From: Taenia hydatigena | Lineage: Eukaryota > Platyhelminthes > Cestoda > Cyclophyllidea > Taeniidae | Length of the DNA: 64,000 bases | Assembly (NCBI GenBank): GCA_036345935.2 | Contig: JADWOT020001299.1 | Location: 185,094-249,093 of the forward strand | Direction of reading: 5' to 3' | In this document: in pieces, positions 25,510 to 37,956 of the stretch | Numbering within the stretch: position 1 is the stretch's first letter | Layout: every line of letters begins with the position of its first letter | Made by a program: the position numbers and the translations under genes | The notes under the pieces: model-generated | What the model saw: the letters and a program-made list of their open reading frames with translations, nothing else | What the model was told of the DNA's origin: nothing | Database searches by the model: none

Positions 25510-25572
25510 GGACCGCCAGCACCAACTCACCCAGTTCACTTGCAGGCGGTTTAGCGTCTTTAGAGTCAGCAG
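25510..25572 (-). CDS. Candidate 63 bp internal exon (unrecognised)
   Basis: On the minus strand a CTTGTCAG acceptor is followed by 63 bp, an exact multiple of three, and then a GTAAGA donor. The frame reads an acidic, alanine- and proline-containing segment (ADSKDAKPPASELGELVLAV) without stops, and codes on into the putative intron only briefly. The combination of acceptor, donor and symmetric length is suggestive of a micro-exon. No partner exons were found, and I recognise no family. Such combinations also arise by chance in 64 kb. Confidence 0.25.
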
Positions 25573-25837
25573 CTGACAAGCTTATGAGCCTCGCGTATAA
25601 CTGGTTTAACTAGCGTACACCATTCTATGAATAGGCATTTTTTGTGACGAACGAGATGAGCGTTTTGCATTCCAGTGCTCCCACAATCTCCTTAAATGTC
25701 CTGTGATTTCATAGCACTAAAACGGCGCATTTGCAATTGCAGTCAATTGGATAGGCAACTAAGGGATTACTGCTGACCAAATATTACACTCCTATGGAAG
25801 CAGCCGTTCTCTTTTGAACGGTTAAAAGTGCGAGTTA

Positions 25838-27098
25838 CGAAATTTAGCAGTTTGGTAGCTTTCATGCATGGAATCATGCTACCATCCCTCCTCGGACTAA
25901 GAAGGCTATGCTGAGATAATTACATGAATGCTAGCAGCTGGCATGTGGAAGTCAAAAGATACGTTGTCACCGAGGCTGCAATGATCACGTCAGCAGTTCA
26001 GCTTTGCACCCTACAGTCTCCACAATCCATGGATTTTCATCTATTGATTCGACCACCGAAAACTCATCCGCATCTAAGGGCCCAATACTTGCGTGTACTA
26101 TCCCATGTGTACTGATATATTTTCACAGCGAAACGATTAACAACGAACGATCAGTTGCTACAGATTAGCGCCTCTGAAACCCTTTAGTTTTCTAGGCTCA
26201 CAACCAGGCTGTCTCCTCTGGCCAGCTGTAAACCACTCACAAAGACTATTCTTTTGGAATGGATATCGTATCAGGTGGTCATTGGAGCCCTAACCACGTT
26301 AACACAAGCCCAACTCAAAGCCGTCGGTAGGTAAGTATGGCAGCTTTTATTCAGATGGCAGTTACTTTCCCGTAGCCTCACCGTGTGCAGTGAAAAACTA
26401 AAAGAGCACAGGAGAGCTTTACTCGACACCTGTCTACTCAAGCAAGCCTCCTTTCTTCAACGCGCTTTAAACAGCACACTACCTTACTGACATCTCTCTA
26501 GCAAAACATCGAGATCGGTCTACAAGTCGATCAAAATCCATCATCAGTTCGCTTCGAACATCTATCTTGGCCACAACATGGGTATGAACGCATTAAACGT
26601 GTCTCCGATTCTACAGCACTAAGGAAAGAAATCCAATTTTTAAGATGGATTTTGTATTTAAATGATAACAAAAAAGTGCGTGGAACAACCTGCAATGTAG
26701 AATCGAAAGCACCTTACAAAGTGGCTAGGTGTTTCTGTCAAATAACGCTCGGACAACAAGTCAAAGCAATGTCAGTGAATGTAGTATTTACGGACAAAAC
26801 TGTTGCTAAGGCAGAAAAGTGCTTTGATTGCTGTATATTGTGCAATCAGGCGTATTTTAAACACACCAACTTGTAGACCCATACCTATTTGTTCTGTGAT
26901 TCCACTGAAAAGAAATAAGTAGGAGCGGTCTGAGGGGATTGAGTCCACTGCAAAAAAGATTTTAAAGACAGTCCACTGTTGCATTTGCTTGTCGCTTTGC
27001 AATCTACACCATCCCTACAAAATTTATGAAAGAAAACACAAAATATGGACGCAAAAAGGTGGATTTGGTGCTAGTAATTTGTCCCCTTTTAACACAGG
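25838..27098 (+). repeat. Diverged spacer copy of an arm segment
   Basis: This segment aligns collinearly, in direct orientation, with right-arm 36632-37956, and so inverted with left-arm 11469-12793. Identity is roughly 80% by eye, with several small gaps. Shared anchors include TTTAGCAGTTTGGTAGCTTT, CACAATCCATGGATTTTC, GCTCACAACCAGGCTGTCTC and CGGTAGGTAAGTATGGCAG. It is therefore an older duplicate of arm material trapped in the spacer, with much more divergence than the arms have from each other. A frame around GYERI-x-RV is kept between copies, but stops interrupt the arm version. Confidence 0.9.
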
Positions 27099-27812
27099 GC
27101 ATTGTGATTGTTTGATCGCTCAAATGCGGCATCTCTCAGACCAAAACATGTAACGAATTGGTCCACGTCCAATTAACCTGCTGAACTACATGGCTTCTAA
27201 CTCTTTGCTATTCCGACATCAACCATATTGAGACTAAATTTAATTATCTAATTCCTTCCACGGAGTCAGTTATGCAGCAACAAACTATTTGGCATCCATC
27301 CAGACGCAGATCACCTCATCCACATGAAGGAACAAACTGTCTGGATGATAGACTGATTGCAGAAACAGCAAACGGTGCCAGTATTTGCACCATCTGCGAA
27401 GAGCGACTGAATGCAGCAAAGTCTAATGTAGCTCAGTAGTTGAAATATTTGTTACCCATTCGTAACAAATTAAAAGGTAATAGTTGTGAGAGGGTTGTGC
27501 AATCACAAAAATGCGCGTAGGCTTCATCGTCTTCATGTACACAATCGCCGTTATCAGCCATATTACATTGTTAAGCGCACTCACATTACGACTGCAATAC
27601 GATCGCTCAGTTACGAGATATTTCCTGTTCTCTGAATGATTCCGAGGTTACCGATATGTCACACCTAGAAGGAGTGATCCATTTCATCAAAATAGCGTCC
27701 CACATCAACATTGTCCAGCGTTTTAACTCATCATTCTTGTGAAAAAAACGAACGCACACAGCCACTGCTTGAGAGGCTGACAATATTTGCCCATTTTACA
27801 AACTTGACCATG

Positions 27813-27829
27813 GTTCGGTTCAACCGAAC
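27813..27829. other. Short perfect hairpin in spacer
   Basis: GTTCGGTT, one base, then AACCGAAC forms an 8 bp perfect inverted repeat with a single-base centre. No function is assigned. It may simply be a chance palindrome. Confidence 0.35.
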
Positions 27830-29325
27830 AATTGTGCTATAAAGTCTTAATGCTTGGTGTTGTTGGTGGTGCACATATGTCCTTAAGGAAATAGAAAAGA
27901 CAGCACGCTTTCTGTCGAATTCGCGTGCCAGTGAATAAACCCATGACAGCTGCTGGTCAGATATGAGTTTAGCTGTTCCGGTGGGTGGTTTGGCTGATCA
28001 GCCATTCAACGACATGGCTGACAGCTAATTTAAACCTGACAAGCTTGCTTTAAAATGTGACTTTAATCTCAAATGATTCAGGTACTGTCAACATCGTCGC
28101 ATCTTACTGGTAATTATACGGAGAAAATATGATAGCGCAACGAAGTGGTCGAGTATCGCACTCCCAACTCTCACCTAAACCGCCAATGCTCATGCTCTCT
28201 TGATGGTGTGAAACCTTGGTGGCAAGATAGTATATGGACTCAATACTAATTGCGAATGGAACATAAAACACTTGCAGGGGCAGTTGAGCCACGTGTATGT
28301 AAAATAGTATGTTTCAAGCAAAAGAAAATTAGGCAAACCTACTTTAACAGGCTTATTAGGTTCCTGCTAAAATGCGTCACTCTGTTTAGTATTTGAGAGG
28401 TCAATCTCATGGTACTTAAACCTACCTCACCTATGCCCTCTGTGATCCCAAAAGGAAGTGCAGAGCACAAGAGACCAAAACGAATGAGCCATACTTTGTT
28501 ATTCAGTTGGTTTTCGATGCAGATTGCTCAGAAGTGTGTAAAATACAAGGGCTCAAATATCGAAGGTTCTAAACTATGCGCCACCTTTTGCATCTCAATG
28601 TCACTCACGCGATTTAAGTTTAGCTTTGGTCCAGAGCTGATATCTGATTTTGGTTACTACTGCGGATCATAACTCGCAACGCTCGCTGATCTCAATTTAA
28701 TATCAACTCATCTAAGCAACATTTAGAGATCGTGAAGTTAGTCATTAGAAAGCAAAATCAACGCTGTCTTAAACGTGAGCTCGGCGTGTATACCAGCCGT
28801 TGCAAAGCGGTGAGCAAATTCACAATTCAAATTCGGCGTTTAAAGGTTAGCAGCAAATATCGAGGCAAGAAAAATGCGTCTTGGTGCCTGCGAGTCCACA
28901 TAACCAGATGCCATGCGTGTGATTATGTGGTCCTAAGGAAGGCAGATGAAGTCAGGTATATCTAATCGCGAAACCAAGCATCATTTCTGACCGACTAGTA
29001 AAGTCACATAGTGTAAGCAAACAGCCTTTGCTGTTTCAAAGTTGCATTTTAGAATTATTAGTGTTTGGGAAGTTTCTAACCTCAAACGCAATGATTAAGT
29101 GCTGAGAGATAAAGGTGCCGTTATAGCCTACAAGGGCGCCTTCAAAAAGATAGTAGCACCAAGCTAATAAATTGCCTACGGCTCTACAATTCCAAAGCAC
29201 TTCTAGTTTGTTCCGAATCCAACCACTGCATTCATAAAAAGTGTAGGTCTTTTCAAGCATCATTGCATAACATTTATTTTGATGGCTTGTAAGCACTTCA
29301 TCGAATGCTGTCATGGATTGGCTAA

Positions 29326-30051
29326 TCACAAACATGCTAGACCGTGTAAAGCTCTACTTCTCCTCCATATGACATGGAGACAGGCCCACTGTACCATCTC
29401 TACTAAATTGATCGCCCAATTGTTCTGCCGCTTGTTGCACCAAATGCGACAACTATCAGGTAAGTTGGAAAAAGGGAGAAAGTCGAAGCCACCTAGGGCC
29501 TCGAATATCTTTTGTATGCAGTCCAAGTTTGGATGGAGATCTGAGGTTCGCCACATCGAGCCCGTCACAATAAGCGTTTGCTTTGACGTGAGGATATTGG
29601 CTAGGGCATTCAGGTGTCCACAACCCCGATGTTCAAAATCCGGGTAATCAAGATATAAAATGGCACAGTCATAGTCGCTCAGCTGCATCCTTCTTCTTCC
29701 TCCACCACCGTCCTCGGACCATTCACGCAGGGTCAGTATGGTACCACCTGCTGTTATCAAGAATGAATTCCACTGGTTTGAAAAGTTTGGGACATCCATA
29801 GATACGTCCAAGCAGAGACGGGTAGAGGAAGTGGAATGCAGTACTGGCAAGTCGTATTCGCAGCGTCTCATCCGGCATGGCGATAGTCTTGTGCATCGAC
29901 ACGACGTGGTGATCAAACAGCTAATCGGAGCCTGTGCATCAGCAGGAAACTCTTCCGAAGTGAAGTCACTAACGTAGTTCTCTTCTTTATTGTAATACAT
30001 CCCTCCTTGTTTGATAAGAAAAGCATCCTGCATAGGTGTACGTCTACCCAT
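29326..30051 (-). CDS. Tandem-BRCT-like exon, 53BP1 type (tentative)
   Basis: This 241-codon frame is the longest in the window, and chance openness of that length is unlikely. BRCT tandems bind phosphopeptides or partners in the DNA-damage response. Residues about 78-175 fit the second BRCT of the 53BP1 group. A hydrophobic strand (RLCLDV) is followed by NF-x(3)-W-x(3)-LIT-x-GG at 89-103, then a second hydrophobic strand (YDCAILYLD) at 127-135, and a strand ending at Trp167 (TLIVTGSMW). Upstream, AFLI, a GG-x-YY segment and SCLI match elements expected of a first, shorter BRCT. An acceptor-like CTATGCAG precedes codon DAF, so the exon may begin at 30027. No Tudor-domain exons or donor were found. 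The assignment comes from motif spacing only, and an unrelated alpha/beta protein is possible. Confidence 0.5.
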   Translation of the reverse strand: MGRRTPMQDAFLIKQGGMYYNKEENYVSDFTSEEFPADAQAPISCLITTSCRCTRLSPCRMRRCEYDLPVLHSTSSTRLCLDVSMDVPNFSNQWNSFLITAGGTILTLREWSEDGGGGRRRMQLSDYDCAILYLDYPDFEHRGCGHLNALANILTSKQTLIVTGSMWRTSDLHPNLDCIQKIFEALGGFDFLPFSNLPDSCRIWCNKRQNNWAINLVEMVQWACLHVIWRRSRALHGLACL

Positions 30052-32927
30052 TTTATGTCCTTCACACTGTGGCGGATACCGAGAGCTTGAATGGAAGGGT
30101 CTCGATTTGGTCGCTCCTCTGTTGGCTCCTCCTAAGCGGAACGCTTAATGTTAAATTTTGGCAACTGCCGAGAGAACATGAATCTTTAAGGGACTTAATA
30201 AAGCTATTCAACGAACGCAGAGTTAATGAAACCGACCTGAGACATTACTTCGCAAAATCTGATAAGGACTCCCCAAATGAAGCTTCTTTTATGAGACAAG
30301 TGATCATCATCCAGTTCTAATCACTCTTCACATCCAGCAAATCAGCAAAGCCCAACGATCAACACAAACTCCCAAATGCTACTCAGATCTGTATGGAGCG
30401 ATGTTTACAAGTCCTTACGGCGCATTCTTTTAATTTATGATAAGATAATGCTGACTTATTCATCACTAATGGTTAACTTGCTAGATTCTAGAATGTGGTT
30501 TTGGGGCATAATGCACGAAATTGTTAAAGTGCCTTGTGACGTGACGTGAGGTGGACAGGTATATACACACATCTTTAAGATGTTGGCTAAACTAATACAA
30601 ATCGCAGCGTGCCCTTGCTTTGCTTTAGAAAATACTTTAGCATTAAGCTACCTAATTAGCAAAAATCTTTTTTAAATTAAACAACTCGATGCAGATAATG
30701 CGGATATATGTTAATTTCAAGCAACTGCACGCGCACTTAATAGAAACACACTATGGCAGGAACACTGTCATCACCCTCGGTGAATTCGCACTTTTAAGCT
30801 AAACTGCATCAAGCAGTTAATGGAGAGTGCTCAAGGAAGTACTGAGGAGGATTATCGGTTCCCTTGCAACCTAGAAGATTAGAAGGCATCTTCAGGGATG
30901 TCGAAGCGGGTGTCAGTGTCTACGCCCCACGCAAATACCTGACTCTAGCGTAGTAACAAAGCAGTAATGGTAATAAGGAATGAAGTAAGAACGTTTGTCT
31001 CTTCCAATCGGTTGTTACTAAGTAGCGGCCTCACTACTGCGCTCATCATTCACTCCGACCTGCCGACCGTTGAATTGAGGCTCGGCGACAGATACTCTGC
31101 TGGTGGTACGAAAAAACCGACTGTATGGTAGCGGTTCCAATGTGAGTAATGGGCAAGGCACAGATCATCGCCTTGTTTCACGCACCCATATGCATGATGC
31201 AAAGGTTCGTCACGCATTTATTTACCGAGAAGTAAGAGAACTGGCTTCGCTTTTGACTTGACTACATTCTCTCTGTGAGTAGCTAAGCGGGAAACCAAAA
31301 GAGACTTTGCGTATAGTAAAACGATTTCAAACAGCAGGAATATACTCCCAAAAGCCTTTATCAGGAAACAGCACGAAAATTTTGGAAGCCGTGTGTTCGA
31401 CGGTATTGATTGTTGCGTCTAAGGATGCTCGATAAACCTCACTTTAGCCTTCAGTTTGATCCGTTATTCTGAGGCTTTGCTGATTTCGGCACTTCAAATT
31501 ACAGAAGAGTGGGGTCGCGTATTGCGCACATTGAAATTATAGTAGAAGCCAACAAAAGTCATGAAAGATTAGAATTGCCTATTTCCTTTGCTACTTTAAA
31601 TGCTCATAAAATCTTATGCACTTTGCACTGTGACTATTTGGCCATATCCCTAGTTCAGATTGTCAAATTGCACATTATGTCTTTCCGCTGCTCTCAGGAC
31701 ACCGTGGTGCCTTAAAGAAACGTTTGCTATTGCAAGTGGTCTTTGAATCATTTTCGTAAAGACGATTGCAAGATGCTCAAGTATTCTGCAATCAGAGTTA
31801 CCTACAAGGCTAGTGCCTCATTTACACCACCATCCTATGCCCTTCTGTTGAGCATGAACTTGACGGCACAGAAGTAGCCGAATCGCGAAACAAAGTGTAA
31901 AGAAGCTTAGGTTAACACTTTTCTAGTTGGATGTGGTTGAATTAAATCCTACTAGGACAGTCCTTAGGTATGCGGAGGGTTTGAGATTTGCATGACAAGC
32001 TTTTTAAGCAACGAATGTAAGGAAAAGGAAGATAGATTAGTTAAGGGTTAATTAGACAAACGACAGGATGCGAGGTGCAATGGGCTTTATGCATTGTTGA
32101 GCAAAACCTTTCAGGCTTTCGCTTACTATTTTTGTCTTTAACCAATCTTCTACTACTTCTGTGGATAATTCCCTGAGTTTCCAAGAGCCAAGCTTGCTAA
32201 AGCAGGTGCGTTAAGCTTCTAATTCCTTCCTTAATTGGTGATGGAAGGCCTGATTTCTACTGCAGTGATATTTTGTTTAGGAACAGCAAAATACGGCAAT
32301 CATTTTCATTGGTTTTAAAGACTAGGTAAGAGCTTAAACTGAATAACAGCGAGTTAAAGTGCAATAGGTTTAAAAGGGAAGTGGTTTGAAAAATCAGTGA
32401 TAACATTTTGCCTTTCAAATATGATTGATTGAGGGAATCATTCAGGCGAAGCAGACTGAACAAAAGTGCCCTACGGCTTCTCTCTAGCTATCTTTATTCC
32501 CTACTTCCACCGCCGTTCTCGAAGTTCTTACACTTCACTCTGTTGTAGACACACTTGGCAGGAGGTCTTGGTGGTACTATAGGTGATTGCGTGTTGGGCG
32601 AGAAGGCAAAAATGTGTTGGATGGCAGAGAGGCGAGCTGCAGACGATATAAGGGACTGGGGCATTCTCAATGCAAACTAGTCGACTCTTCATGTTAGCAG
32701 GCATCTCACCGCATTCCCTTCTTTCCCTGTTGATTCAGGCTACATATGGACTTGCACACATTTACCCCCTTCTCCCTAGAAACACAAAAGTTGGGTGTTT
32801 TTGTACCGTAAGTTGCATGCTAGTCTGCACCATCTTGACTAAATGGAGGATGCAAAATTCTGCTTTCGAATCCACGCACATCATTTACTTGTCCATTTAA
32901 TTATGCCTCAGTATTGTCGATATTTCA
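30052..32927. other. Right part of spacer: no recognised gene
   Basis: A plus-strand frame at 30036-30320 has a hydrophobic start and a charged, helix-like tail (ESLRDLIKLFNERRVNETDL) that looks protein-like, but it partly overlaps the BRCT-like frame on the other strand and has no family signature. The rest, to the diverged repeat flank at 32928, has only short frames and no repeats that I could match. Confidence 0.4.
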
Positions 32928-33250
32928 TTCCTGGTTTGTCTTCTACGAAAGGCGTAAAAAATGAGGTGAGGGATTCCAGCTACCAACTAATTTTCCTAAA
33001 TGGAGTCCGCAACAAGCCGTTTACACCATGGAACCCTCAAAATGAATAGACAACACAGAGTAGGAACTACGCTTCCTTCGCCTGAGCGCTTGCACTGGCA
33101 GAATTCTGCAGAGTCCACTTGATTGTAGATCGCGTAACATTTCAAAGCTCCACTGCATGCACAGCGATCAAGATTGCGTGGCAGTGTCAGGTGAATTTAG
33201 GTCACTTGACAGGTATTAGAATAAACTACTTTGTAACGCTTTGCTCTTTG
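32928..33250 (-). repeat. Diverged continuation of the inverted repeat, right side
   Basis: Partner of 16175-16500 in opposite orientation. It lies immediately inside the right arm edge at 33251 and aligns collinearly with the left partner, at nearly the same length (323 against 326 bp). One reading frame is kept between the two copies at the protein level (see the Cys-rich fragment entries), so the ancestral sequence may have been coding. Confidence 0.85.
33040..33219 (-). pseudogene. Cys-containing exon-like fragment, right copy (unrecognised)
   Basis: Read on the minus strand, this partner of the 16235-16501 frame gives RNLD, CACSGALKC, VDSAEFCQCK and a downstream LCC. It then reaches a TAG where the left copy stays open. 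This copy has more cysteines than the left one (a CxC, a second Cys four residues on, CxC and CC), so the left copy may be the more degraded at those positions. The CATGCAG/TGGAG junction would serve as an acceptor. Coordinates are approximate because neither end is certain. A secreted or ectodomain exon is one reading; chance preservation of the frame is another. Confidence 0.28.
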
Positions 33251-33809
33251 CCTAAAGTCCATCTCCTGTTGTGGGAATTCGGTTAGCTGTTTTGTCAGCA
33301 CTAAGCAAACTAGCCTCCAGGCCATGCTAGCACCCCGAATTCTTTTTCTGTTTACCAAACAAATGTATTTCCTTCATGTGCTATATCTTCTTTTGTCTCG
33401 GAGGAAGCTTTGAGGAGCTATGACCTCGCCAACGAATTGTATGATCTCAAACTTGCGAAAATGATGCAAAGTTTATCATAAACATTTAAAATTCCAGCTT
33501 GATAGCCCATCTCATTTTCGTTGTTTAACATTTAAGCATGAAATCCGTTGGCGAAGGCTTAAAGAAGACATGATTTCATTTGTCTTATTCTTCATCGTGG
33601 AAATGTTTAAGGAGTTTGCATCCAGTTCCACTGAGAGCATATCTGAACTAGACCGCAAACGTACCTGAGTCGAGGAGAACATATTGCTGCTCACGACAAG
33701 TGCATTTAAAACAACAAAGCAATTTTTGCAAAAGTTGAAAGCGAATCATTCGCAGTGCTTTAATTCCGCTGATGCAAATTGTGTGGCATTAAATTTTTCG
33801 ACATAGACA

Positions 33810-34380
33810 ACGCAAATCAGCATTCGCAAACACGCCAGCTTCTAAGCAGCAAACGATTTTAACAAAATATAAGACATGCCTTTTCCCTTTGCTGCAATGT
33901 TAAACGATTTATAAAATTAGAGGCTGTTGTCACTTAAAATGTGCAACCATTCCGTCGCATCGCACATGTGTGACATGGGCCATTCATTAGGCAAGTCCGA
34001 CCAGTTTTGCCGAATCGAACCTCAGACGCACTCAATGAGACCAACATGGGCGAACAAGAACGTGTTGATTTTATTAGAATGGTAAAGGCAACCTGAACCC
34101 AACTTGCAGTTTGGTGGCCTTGGAGTGGTCACTGGGTGGCACACCTCAGCATTCCAATGGGAGAACACCTAATTCGCTACTGGCCTTATGCTAGTGTCAG
34201 TGGCACAACTGGAAGTCGAGCCCAACGAGCACTCAGCCCTTCTGTGCCTTAAAGGAATTGGCTATGATCTTTGCAGTGGGTCTACAGAGAGGGTGAGTGA
34301 AGAGAACAGGGCTTGCTGAGAGGTCGCACTGACGTCCATTTTCTGCATCAACATACCTTTGCTTAATTAAAATCAGGTTA
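33810..34380 (-). repeat. Motif A plus motif B, second copy (right arm)
   Basis: Mirror of 15045-15615, containing ACATGTGTGACATGGG and a following AGGCAAG block. That block is shared with the other right-arm copy at about 34913. Confidence 0.65.
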
Positions 34381-34734
34381 ATTTGGAACCGGAGTCGGTT
34401 TTTAGGATTTGGTGCCACTGGCAGATTCAAATTAGCATGTGCTTGAGTGATCGAGGCCTCACTATTTGCGTAAACAGATACCCTAGCCACTACACAGAGA
34501 AGTAGGCGAAATGAGTCTCAGAGGGTGCCCTGGTGGTTGACAGCTAACCAAGGAAGAAAGTCTACTTGATGTTGTACATTGGCAAAGATCTCTGACCTTT
34601 TATATGTTGTCATCCTGAATATTGTCTCTTTGGATTTTGGGTTGCAGAGGCATTCTATACGGCTTTAGAAGCTTCGTAAGCTCCCTAGAATTGTCGAAAC
34701 ATTTAGTCACTTGCGATTCTTTTGGCGGTGAGGG

Positions 34735-35208
34735 CAGATCCATATTTGCAAATGCACCGGCCTTCAAGCATCAAATATTTTGTTTCACTAAATGAGCAAT
34801 GACTTTTTCTCCTTGCTGTAGTTTTAATCTTTTTTTAAAGTTAGCGGTTGTTGCCGCTTACAGTGGACAATCACTCTCTCTCTCGTCACATTTGTGTGAC
34901 ATGAGTACTTTATCAGGCAAGAAAAATCAGTAACGCAGCCGCATGACAAAAGCTCAAGATAAGCGAACGAAGACCTAGTTTGCAACGTAACGATTGTGAT
35001 GTGGCCGCAGGGAAGCACACTTTCTTATACAAATGCGAGGTCACATGCTTCTCTGCAGCTTGTGGTTGCGCTTTATTGGGACGGCCGCGAGACGAGATCA
35101 GTGGGCACAGCTATTCTGTGCCTCAAAGGTCTTGGTCATGGACATCACGGAGTCCCTGCAAGGAGGGTGTGTAAAATACGTGGCTAAGCAGAAGGTCGCA
35201 CTGTCATA
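34735..35208 (-). repeat. Motif B repeat, first copy (right arm)
   Basis: Mirror of 14217-14690. Its core reads GTCACATTTGTGTGACATG in the plus orientation, which is the orientation also used by the third copy near 55.7 kb. Confidence 0.65.
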
Positions 35209-36092
35209 CATTATCCACATTAGCGCATTTTTGATTAGTTAACAACAAGGCTAATGTAAACATGCATGACGGATCATCTGCGTACGTCTTCTGCGACTTA
35301 TTAGTTCTATAAATAAAAAAAAGTGATTAAATGACCACGTGTATAGGGTGGCGTGCCTGAGAAATAAAGGACTCAGTCTACATGGTAAAGCTCTTTTGGA
35401 TCGACAAGGTCCTGAAACATTCAATAGCCACACGAAGGCCCTATCCAAAGTGAGAAGGGCCTTTAAACGCCGCTATTGCAGTCGTACATCCAGCCATCCA
35501 TTGGGCTGCTGACCTAACGATACCAGTCAGCCTTCTAGTCTCGTCTCTATTCAGTTTAGATTTAAAAGTGAGGAAAAGAAGGAAGGAAATAAGTTTTAGA
35601 ATGCAAAGGTGTCCGTTAGCAGCGTGGAACGTGATATATGCACTAGCAAACAGCCAAATTCAACATCTATATAAGTGACCAACTGCCGAACAGGGATTTA
35701 GTTGCGATTACTCAGGTGCATGTCAACTTACGATTCAACTTCATTCTTACTCAACAATCTAATAGCAGTTAACACGACATTGGATTGCTGATAGCGGTGC
35801 GAGTAAAAGTCAGCCTGTGGGAACGCAAACGTACATCACCCAAGGTTTTAGCTAAATCGCAATGACAATGTCTTGGTTTTTTCTTCTATGAACTGCCGGT
35901 ATTGTTGTAGAGCGAGCTGCCTTCCCATGAAAGCCTCCTTCCAAACTTAGGCAATTGGTAACACACAAGAATCGCATCACTCTAGCAGTCAGTCCTCCAT
36001 CCCATTGCCGGTGTTTGCGCCCCTTTTTCGTATCACGTAGTTCAAAATTTGGTTTTGGAGTTGTTTTAGTTTCAGGCTACGAATCGCAGTAG

Positions 36093-36336
36093 TTACGAGA
36101 CTTCGATGGTAATACGCCATGTGTCTGCAACGATCCATTCTGCGCTGTGGTCAGAGCAGGTGCCTCCGCATCCATTGGGAGCTAGTTGGAATGCTTTAGA
36201 ATCGCATCTAATTGTGGTCAACGCCATGTTGGTGCGCAAACCGAGAGTGGAATTGCAAATAAGCTTGCAGTCGCATTTGTCAATCCTCTCCATGCCGTCC
36301 TCACCTACGAACCTCAGAGGATCCAGATGCCTCATG
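36093..36336 (-). CDS. Repeated Cys-containing exon, right arm copy
   Basis: Mirror copy of 13089-13332 in the right arm, identical in translation, with the same acceptor and stop. Together with the diverged copy at 53065-53299 it makes three members in this window. Confidence 0.5.
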
Positions 36337-36631
36337 CTGACAAGAAATAAGTAGCATGGAATAATAACTTCAAATACTAAATCTGACGTCTATTTTCCGC
36401 ATCAACATACCTTTGCATAATTAAAATCAGGAAATAAGAAAAATTCAAATCCTCTAATTTGCAGTTAAGTGCTGTAAGAAAAATTGTGTGTTGTTGAAAT
36501 CGCGGTAGAAGTAGGAGAGCTGCCTAAGAAGGCGACTCTGATCTATATCAAAGTTACCATCTCTATTTACCTCTAATGATACCCGCGTGATAGTTTAAGC
36601 CTTAAAGAGTCGATTATTAGATTTTGCAAAT

Positions 36632-37956
36632 CATGAAATTTAGCAGTTTGGTAGCTTTCATGCATGCAATCATACTACCATTCCTCCTCGAACTAAGAAG
36701 GTTATGCTGAGATGATTACATGAATGCTAGCAGTTAACGTGTGAAAGTCAAAAGATGCGTTGAATGAAAAAGGAAACCTAATTTGTTATAAAGGTCTGCC
36801 ACCAAGCCTGCAATGATTACGTCAGCGGTTCAGATTTACACCGTGCCGTCGCCACAATCCATGGATTTTCGTCTATTGATTCGACCATTGAAAATCCATC
36901 CATATCCATAGTCTCAGTACTTGCGTGCACCAAATCATATCTGCTGATTTGTTTTCACAGCGAAAAGGCACAAAAAGCATTCATCTGCTACAGATTGGCG
37001 CCTCCAAAAGCCTTTAGATACCTAGGCTCACAACCAGGCTGTCTCCTCTGGCCAGCTGTAAGCGACCCATTAAGGCTCTTCTTGTACACTTCCCTGCGTT
37101 GTGGAATGGACATCAGGCTAGACGGTTAGTGGGACTAAGCTAACGTGAACACAAGTCCAACTCAAAGCTGTCGGTAGGTAAGTATGGCAGATTTTACGCA
37201 GATCGCAGTTACTTTCCCTTAGCCTCATCATCTGAAGTCGGCAGCGAATAGAGCACAAGAAAGTTGCACCTAACACTTGCCAACTCGGGAAAGCCCCCTT
37301 CTTCCACCGCGCTTTCAGCAGTACACTACCTTGCCGACATCTCCTTGGCGAAACATCGAGACCGGTCTGCAAGTCGGATATGAATCCATGATCAGTCTGC
37401 TTCGAACATCTATCTTGGCTATACAATGGGTACGAACGCATTGGTCGTGTCTTTACTCCTACACCACTAGGCAAAGAAGTTCAAATAATAATGCCAAATC
37501 TAATGTTTAACTAATAACAATGATAAAATGCGCGGAAAACCCTGCACTGTAGGATCCAAATCACCTCACCATGGGGCTTAGGTGTTTCTGTCAAATAACG
37601 CTCAGACAACAAGTGAAAACGATGTCGGTGAATGCAGTATTGTACAGGCAAAACTGTTGCTAAAGGAGAAAACTTATTTTTTAAGTGATACATATTGTGC
37701 AATCAGGCGTATTTTAAACACATCACCTTGTCAACCCAAACCTGTTAGACTTGTGGCCCTACTGAGAAGTCATAAGTAGGTGCGGTCGAAGGGGATTAAA
37801 TCCACTGCAAATCGAGTTTAAATACAGTGCACTAGTGCGTTTGCTTGTCGTTTTGCGATCCATATCGTCCTTACATAATATGTAAAAAAGAAACACAAGT
37901 TTTGGTTGCAAGCAGGGCGGATTAGGTGTCAGTAATTTATTTCCATTTTACATAGG
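36632..37956 (+). repeat. Arm member of the 1.3 kb repeat family, right
   Basis: Right-arm mirror of 11469-12793 and direct-orientation relative of spacer copy 25838-27098. It is essentially identical to the left-arm copy and about one-fifth different from the spacer copy, which dates the spacer copy as far older than the arm homogenisation. Confidence 0.85.

Noticed and set aside
27813..27829. 8 bp hairpin as a terminator or regulatory element.
   Set aside because: Too short, in a eukaryotic context, with no flanking gene; listed only as a minor palindrome.
29036..29335. 99-codon minus-strand frame downstream of the BRCT-like frame as a further exon.
   Set aside because: No motif continuing the BRCT domain and no convincing splice sites; it may be chance.
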